Origin: Amphiura filiformis
Taxonomy: Eukaryota; Echinodermata; Ophiuroidea; Amphilepidida; Amphiuridae
Length of the DNA: 64,000 nt
Direction: 5' to 3'
NCBI RefSeq assembly: GCF_039555335.1
Contig: NC_092628.1
Coordinates: forward strand, 80,068,315 to 80,132,314
A program made the translations under genes and the position numbers. Position 1 is the first letter of the stretch; every line of letters begins with the position of its first letter. This document shows positions 57,901 to 64,000 of this stretch, one piece after another. Below the pieces are notes generated by a model. That model saw nothing but the letters and a program-made list of their open reading frames with translations. It was not told the origin of the DNA and did not search any database.

Positions 57901-58789
57901 AGAAGGGATATCCTCTCATGATCAAGAATCAGATATTTTGCTTGTAGCAGGGCTTTTCACTGGTGATGAAGCACGATTCCATTGCATGTCCTCATTTACC
58001 CTAGCTCGAGATACTCTAGCTAAAATACAGGTTTACATTTACTATCTTACATTATCTTGCTGTATTTCAGCTAGAGCTCCAAACAACAAGCTTCCGGGGT
58101 TTTTTGGAGAACAATACTGTTACGTAAGATGAAGAAGAAACCCGCCTCGGAGCCCGCCCTACTCATTATTTCATTGTACTTATTGTAATTTGCCTCCACA
58201 CATTACGTAATCAACACAAAGCTTTTGTGAGAATTAGTGAGTTGATAAGAAATTGAAAGCGGAGGATACGAAGGACACGCCGATTGCTAGTTGTCAATCA
58301 TGAATTGCCATAACGTTTAATATTTTACTGCATGGCATTCCGCAAGCACCAAGACAAATTATGCCGTATTTTTCCAAAGATCATCTCATATGAAGTAAGC
58401 TGAATGCGATCTGTACTTTTGTAACATTCCGATCGCTTTTGATCACCTATTATCGGCGAATTTGCTTGAAAACACATGAGTTCATGTTGTGTAAACATAA
58501 TTAGCATAGACACAAATGAAATTACGATGCAATACAATGCAATTTGAATGCGCAGCAGATCTATAGAAATAAGGCTGCCCGGTTTTATGCAGAATTAGAC
58601 CACATCTGATTTACCCTGTTTTTCACTTTTTTGCTGGACCTTGAAAGGGTACCAGCCTACACACAGTGTATGTTACAAGCTTACTAAGTTATATGCACGA
58701 TGTTTGGTGATGTTAATTGTTATATCTTTTTAAAAAATGACTTGGTATTTTTATTATTTAAACCAAAATGTATGCACATTAATTTCCAG
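54901..58789. other. Presumed LRWD1 5' intron / intergenic, no exon recognised
   Basis: No conserved coding exon was found. It contains a G-run with CGTGGGGGGGG (55550), the TIR element at 56634-56913 and a CTTTTTATTGTT-type background. ORFs up to 133 residues exist but have no family-like motifs. Confidence 0.4.
56634..56913. mobile_element. TIR element with GAGAACCGGGACTC ends
   Basis: GAGAACCGGGACTC at the left and GAGTCCCGGTTCTC at the right, 280 bp, with inner inverted similarity (CAAAAATTGGGGGTATTTGG against CCCAATACCCCCAATTTTC). The minus-strand 133-residue ORF spans it and is not a gene. Confidence 0.6.
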
Positions 58790-61700
58790 AGAGCAAGTGG
58801 ATAGATCAGTATGCAGACGTCACCAGGAGGAAGAATTGGTTCCAGCACAATGCTAGTGGAGAAATTGGTTTTGGGATGTGCTGGTGCCATAAGCTTGCAG
58901 GTAAGGGAGCCTGGTCAAATCTTGAGAAGGATGAGATCTGAATCCCTAAGGGAGCAAGCCGAAAGTTTGATGACGTCTTATAAATGAAAGTCCTTTAGTA
59001 AGAGGAGGGGTCAAAAAGTAAAGTCTGATTATGTAACTTGTAAAAAAATTGTTAAAATATCGGTTAATCTTTCAGGTGGGTATTTTCAATGTTTCACACT
59101 TGACGTTTCAAGGAAGGGGGTTACCCTCCAAACAAAAGCACTTTTGTTTTAAATAAGACATCAAACTTTTGCTTTGTTCCTGAAGACATTTAAGACCTAA
59201 AAAAAATTGTTTGATTTGCATAACCTGACCGACCCTAAAAATAGGCCTGACCCTAGACTTTTTTCTTAATTACAAATGATAACCAGGAGGGTGAAAGTGC
59301 TAGGAACAATGCCGGAAACTACGTCACTCTATTGTGCGACTTAAACTACATCATTTTAATGCATGCGTGTTCGTTAATACAGCTTTAGTCTCCTCCACCT
59401 TCTCAACATGGTACGTGGAATGTCTGGAATCACATTGACGGCGGAGGAGAATACTAGCTGGTCAGACAGTTTAATTTTATCAAGCATATATAAATACCTA
59501 AACAATCACCGTCATTTGATCGATTTACTACAGAATATAATTGATTATTCAAAATATAATTTTAATATTGTAAACATGTTAACTTATATATTTGTGTACT
59601 AAAGTATAAGGACACGTGAATAAAATCATGTCGAAGACAAAATGGCCGCTAATCCGCCTATTGTCTAGACTTAAACTACATCTTCCGGTTTGTTACGTAA
59701 TACTAGGATGCCCATCCCTTTGTATCGATCCCTGTGATAACCCACCTACCAGCCAGTGGCTTGGAGAATATTTTGGGAACAGCCCATTATTCTGAAGGGT
59801 CATTATTAATCTGAAAAGGGTTAGAGTTAAGGGTTCGGGCATTTTATGTTAGGATAAGGGTTATAGGGGTATTAAGGTTTAGGGTAAGCATTGGAATTTA
59901 AGGTTAGGTTTAGCATCAGGATTAAATGTTAGGGTTAGGTTGGGGACTTAAGGTAAGTGTAGGTTTTTGGCTTAAGGTTATGTTTAGGGTTGAGATTAGG
60001 GCTTAAACAGGAAGCCCCGTTTGGCCAGTTCGCCACAGAAGAACTGGTTTACACATGTTAACTTTGATGACAGACAGAACAGAATGTACATGGGATAAAT
60101 TTTAACCTTGACTAATTCCCAAAGGAACCTGAACCAAAATGGGGCTTCCACTTTAAGTTACATTATAGGTCAGGATTAAGGTAAAGTTAAGGGGTATTTT
60201 ATATGTTATATATCTTTCGGACTATTGGCCCTTTGAACTATCGACCTGTAAGTCTGTAACCAACATTTAACAGTACCTGCCCGTCTGGCAGATAACAAAG
60301 ATCAGTGTGAGCAATCTGAGAGTCAAGCTGGACATTTTGAACTTCCGGACAAATAATTACTTCTAAAGACTTCAAGCAAACTGACATGTGTCAAAGCGTA
60401 ATTTGCAGTTTTCACATCCAAGCAAATATTTGATGCTATTTTATCATATATATTATCAATGAATATATCCAAGAACATATTCCAGTGTTACAACTTGCAG
60501 GAGATTTATATTATGATTCTGTAAAAGTTAACAATACAGATGCATATAGACCAAAGTACACCAAGGATATAATTTCTACACGTAGGGTCTTTTTAATCAC
60601 CCTGTTATTTATTCTGTTATTGTGAAAAGTGAATTCAAACTAATATGCTAACTTGCTTTCATGTATGGTATGTTGATAATAGCAACATTATGTTATCCTT
60701 TTGTTTCAGGATATTAAAAGGCTCGACTTGTCAAGGAGAAAAATTTCAACTCTGGACCCCTTTGTGTTCTCTAAGATGCACGAACTTGAAGAGCTAGACC
60801 TGTCTGGAAACAGAGTGTCGGGTTTTCCAATTAACCTCGGTCTCCGCAAATTGAGGACCTTGAATTGCAATAAGAATGCATTCAAGTCTGTGCTGACCTT
60901 TGAGCAGTTTCCTAGCTTGGAAGAGTTGTACATTGAAGATAATGAACTAGGGGTAAGGATTAAAACTGTGCGGTTCATACTTCCATGTTAAGGTTACATG
61001 ATTTTAATTAATGAAAAAATAGGTCAATGTGTTATATCTAGTACTTGCTAGGTCAGGTTTTCATACCATAAGACTCATTCAATGTTTTCATCAGGAAAAC
61101 AACTCATCTTTAGAAATAAAATTCAGAAGCAGAAAGAACTCTAGATATATCATATATTCTTCGCACAGATTAATCCGAATGGCCTGGGTGCCCTTGCCTG
61201 TCCCACCTGGCTGAAAGGGTGGCACCAAGGCTGTAGTATTTTAAGGGTTAATTACCATCACAAGCTTGGCTGGGGTACACATTTTGTTTATCCATTTTCT
61301 GATTAAAGCCTCACAATGTAAAGTTAGGCATGTACCTGTAAATTTTAAGTGGAAATAAATTGTTTCGTACCACTGTCATAATTGTATTTTTGTATCTTAC
61401 AGGCACCAGATCAGTACATTGCTGTATACATGCTGCCCAAGCTCACCAAGCTGAATGGCAAAGATGTTGACATCCGTGATACCATTAAAACCATGGAAGA
61501 TATCTTGCAAGCTAGGGTAAATACTTCATACCATTCTCTCCTCAATACCAGTAAAGTCGGTTTAAGTCACAGAAGATAATATGAAATCTGTACCGGTAAT
61601 ACATATCCTTGATCATCTCTCTATTAATTTCATGAAGTAATTTGATGTGGTACATGTAGGATTGTGGTGTACACCGTGACCAAATTTATTGAAAACATTG

Positions 61701-63495
61701 TGAGGAAAAAATCAACCATTTTATTCAAACTCAATTGTGTGAAAGATAGTCTTATCCTAAAAACATACCAGCTTCTCGACTGAACTGAGATGTTTAATTT
61801 AGCTCTCTGGTTTGATTGTATGCAGGATGTACTGAAATAGGTTAGTACCATGTCTAAATTAAACATACCAATAACAAACCAGGCACCATGTTGTCGCTTG
61901 GCTGGAAAACCTATGAAAAATTGTCCAATGACAAAACCTAAATGTACAGTAACAAAAGAAATGGTTCAAAATTTAACAGTGTTTACAAGGGTGAACTGGT
62001 TATTTACAGACACTTACATAGTTAACAGTTACTAGGGAAGTATTAGAAGGGATTTGTCATTTTCTTTCAGTTGATGCACAAAACAAGAATGTTACCAAAT
62101 TTGCACATACCAGTATGAGGTTTATGAACTGGGGCCCCACTTTTTACATTTTTCGGGTTTACATTTGAATTACATATATATGAGGTTTCCCCACCCAGCA
62201 ATGATGTATCAAATCAATAAAATTGTGCTTTACCATTTTATACCAAAAGCTGGATACTATATGGAAAGAGAGCTTTGCACAGCGAGTGAAAGGTCGCATA
62301 AAGGAGGACGAGGAACGTTCTCTTGAAAATGAGTTCATCGAGGACCTGAAGGCAAAAGTTACATATGGACCTCCTTCACTGGTTGAATTTACTCATCACA
62401 TGGTAAGTCAAGAATGTTTATAGTGGGAAAGTATTCGTATTCAAAATTTGTATTTAATAAATATTATCATAAAGCTTGCAAATGTGCATGAAGTTATGGA
62501 CATTTTCAAATCAAGGTCGGAAAAGATTGGAAAACCGCAGTATTTATTTAGTAAGCTAGGGGGTCAAATTGGTGCACAATGAATCAAGCGGAATAATGTA
62601 CCCTTTTGAGTGAAAATACAACGTATTTAGCCAAAATCAACATGAGTCATCACGGAGAAATATTTTCTAAAGATATTGAACTAACACTTCCACCATTTGG
62701 CACTTCACAATGTGACAGTAAAAGAAAGAAAAAGCAGATGCTTGTCGTCTGCGGCACATTTGATTTGGTCTTCATGCGGTCTTCGCAATATTAATATCAA
62801 TCTCTTGCACAAGCCATAACCAACGCTTGACCTTGTCTTTCACATAGATTTGTGTTCAGACGTAATAGTTGCGTTTGCGTTAGCGTCGATGACCCGGAAT
62901 TGTAAACGGGGTCATCCATAACAAACTTCGATTTGAAAAGGTCGATAAGATATATATTATATTGTTTGTGTATAACACATTGTGGTGTACTTGTTGAGAT
63001 GTGATAATTTGTGAATAACCTTTCAAAAAAAAGATATTGTTTGTCCTCTGGTTTTCCCTGATCTATTTCTCATCCTTTTCAGCTTACTGTATTAGCAGAG
63101 AAGCAAATTACACAAGAAACTGCTGGGCTGCGCACAAATGAGCTTCTCACTGTCACTCCTATGTTCAGGAAAGTTGTCAATATGGCAGAGGTAGAAGAAC
63201 CAGAACCACCTGCTCCTAAACCGAAAGCTACTGTTAAGATGATTGTCGGACCTAAGAAAAATCCCACCGCTTCTCCTTCCGGCAAGCCCCAAGTGAAGGT
63301 AGCACAAGTGAAGAAAGTTACAGAGAAAAGAGAAGGAAGTGAGGAGGCCAATGGTGAAGTCCCGCGGCAAAGAAAGCCAAAACAGATGGTGAAGACGGCG
63401 AGGAGGAACTGCCTGAGGAAAGCGAAGAAAAGAAGGAATCTTCACCACCTTCAAAGGGCAGAGGTCGCCCAAAAGGATCAACAAACAAAACAAAG
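58790..63495 (+). CDS. LRWD1: LRWD1 (ORC-associated, ORCA) orthologue, 5' part
   Basis: Five exons: 58790-58900 (coding from ATG 58811, in-frame TAG at 58802), 60710-60952, 61403-61516, 62250-62402 and 63083-63495; all visible introns are phase 0. Residues 31-149 are leucine-rich repeats: IKRLDLSRRKISTLDP, MHELEELDLSGNRVSGFP, LGLRKLRTLNCNKN, FPSLEELYIEDNELG, then the cap LPKLTKLNGKDVD. Exon 4 ends KVTYGPPSLVEFTHHM, like the RYGPESLSEFTQW block of vertebrate LRWD1. Exon 5 is a Lys/Glu/Pro-rich linker ending in an AT-hook-like KGRGRPKGS. In vertebrates LRWD1 binds ORC and repressive histone marks through a C-terminal WD40 domain, which would lie beyond the right edge. Exon 5 has an apparent one-base deletion near 63357. 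Confidence 0.88.
58948..59270. mobile_element. Diverged TIR family-A relative and half a Harbinger-like MITE in LRWD1 intron 1
   Basis: 58948-59183 has inverted ends (GGGAGCAAGCCGAAAGTTTG...ATAAATGAAAGTCCTTT against AAAGCACTTTTG...CAAACTTTTGCTTTGTTCC) like family A. Directly after, ATTGTTTGATTTGCATAACC and GACCGACC resemble the left end of the element at 19504. Confidence 0.6.
59815..60006 (+). repeat. Degenerate telomere-like (TTAGGG)n in LRWD1 intron 1
   Basis: About 190 bp of scrambled GGGTTAGAGTTAAGGG, TTTAGGGTAAG, TTAGGGTTAGG and similar motifs, G-rich on the plus strand. No perfect run longer than two TTAGGG units remains. Confidence 0.75.
62500..62943. mobile_element. TIR family E, longer copy in LRWD1 intron 4
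   Basis: Left end TTTTCAAATCAAGGTC and right CTTCGATTTGAAAAGGTC, with interior blocks shared with 42291-42567. About 190 bp at 62600-62790, including a 62-residue ORF without known motifs, is absent from the shorter copy. Confidence 0.7.
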
Positions 63496-64000
63496 GTTAG
63501 TACACTTAATGATTTGGTGAGATGATGGATGAGGGTCAAAAACTAGAATACTTCATCCTCACCCACCCCACTCATTCTTGTCAGCCAGCTGGGGGAATTC
63601 AAGGTTTTATAGGTCGTCCAAAGGAGAGACCTTATGGCATCATGAGTCGTGTGTGTGTTGGTGTATGTGGCCATCAACCAGTGTTGTGACAAAGTCACCA
63701 AGGTCAAATCACAAGTCAAGTCACAGTGTATTTGTGATTCAAGTCATTTACAAATTAAGCTCAAGTCATTCCCATTGCTCAAGTCAGTCATTGATTTCCT
63801 AAAGTCATGCCCAAGTCACTAGGTCTGCTTATTGTGTACATTAGTCATTTCCAACAGGGACCCTAATGCAAACATACTTTTGACTCAACATGTTAGTAGC
63901 CCTGCTGTATGGCACACAAAACACAACATATCTTTGATATGGCACTCTGCTTTAGAAAGGCTACCAAAAAGTACACCAAACATCTATACTTGTTGATGGT
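63496..64000 (+). other. LRWD1 intron 5 (partial)
   Basis: Begins at donor GTTAGT. 63685-63825 is rich in a loose AAGTCA motif (CAAGTCAAGTCACAG, CTCAAGTCATTC, CCCAAGTCACTAG). No further exon is seen before the window ends. Confidence 0.5.

Noticed and set aside
63092-63493. 133-residue minus-strand ORF
   Set aside because: Antisense of LRWD1 exon 5; its composition mirrors the Lys/Glu-rich linker.

Overview
This is an AT-rich, intron-bearing animal genomic window, dense in repeats, with one 200-base assembly gap (53864-54063). It has spliced genes with GT-AG introns, LINE endonuclease and reverse-transcriptase relics, a Helitron, a SINE and many short TIR elements. The repeat flavour and histone-type stem-loops of the form seen in sea urchins suggest a marine invertebrate deuterostome (echinoderm, hemichordate or lancelet). 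That placement is an inference; the species cannot be read from the sequence.

Genes. Four protein-coding loci can be supported. Two are paralogous SLC16-type (monocarboxylate-transporter-like) genes on the minus strand, at 18161-21171 and 42618-49313. Each has four coding exons with conserved junctions and encodes about 412-413 residues. They are a dispersed same-strand duplication, about 24-28 kb apart. The first copy also carries a second, identical first coding exon (22195-22375) from a local tandem duplication. At the right end are the first coding exon of an ALKBH4 orthologue (54416-54517, minus) and the 5' part of an LRWD1/ORCA orthologue (58790-63495, plus, five exons, continuing off the window). 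They lie head to head, the arrangement known for human ALKBH4 and LRWD1, so this looks like ancient microsynteny around a shared promoter region. LRWD1 exon 5 needs one extra base to stay in frame.

Repeats, left to right. 1-1250: decayed LINE endonuclease region. 5.3-8.5 kb: TIR elements, a LINE fragment, a hAT element with an 8-bp target duplication, a SINE and a 59-bp-arm hairpin. 8.8-11.15 kb: a long-armed foldback element with tRNA-like boxes. 13.2-16.6 kb: a nested stack holding a 703-bp non-autonomous Helitron, a TTAA-flanked element inside another TIR element, and a degenerate 'TTAGACCAAATGG' repeat that occurs in opposite orientations. 22.7-25.1 kb: two adjacent copies of one TIR family, the second interrupted by a different TIR element. 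That inner element carries a 90-bp tandem array in which each unit holds a histone mRNA 3'-end-type stem-loop; this is the most unusual feature of the window. 25.2-34.2 kb: more TIR elements, a 1543-bp tandem duplication with LINE 3' relics, and a 5-kb-spaced inverted repeat. 34.3-38.3 kb: duplicated blocks and a ~103-bp minisatellite rich in TGACCTTTGACC (DR1-type nuclear-receptor sites). 49.4-51.8 kb: a large hairpin and a three-deep nest of elements.

Comparing the two transporter genes intron by intron exposes the target sites of several insertions, because one copy is filled where the other is empty. This fixes element boundaries and target-site duplications without a database. No prokaryotic features, CRISPR arrays, operons or rRNA genes were seen.
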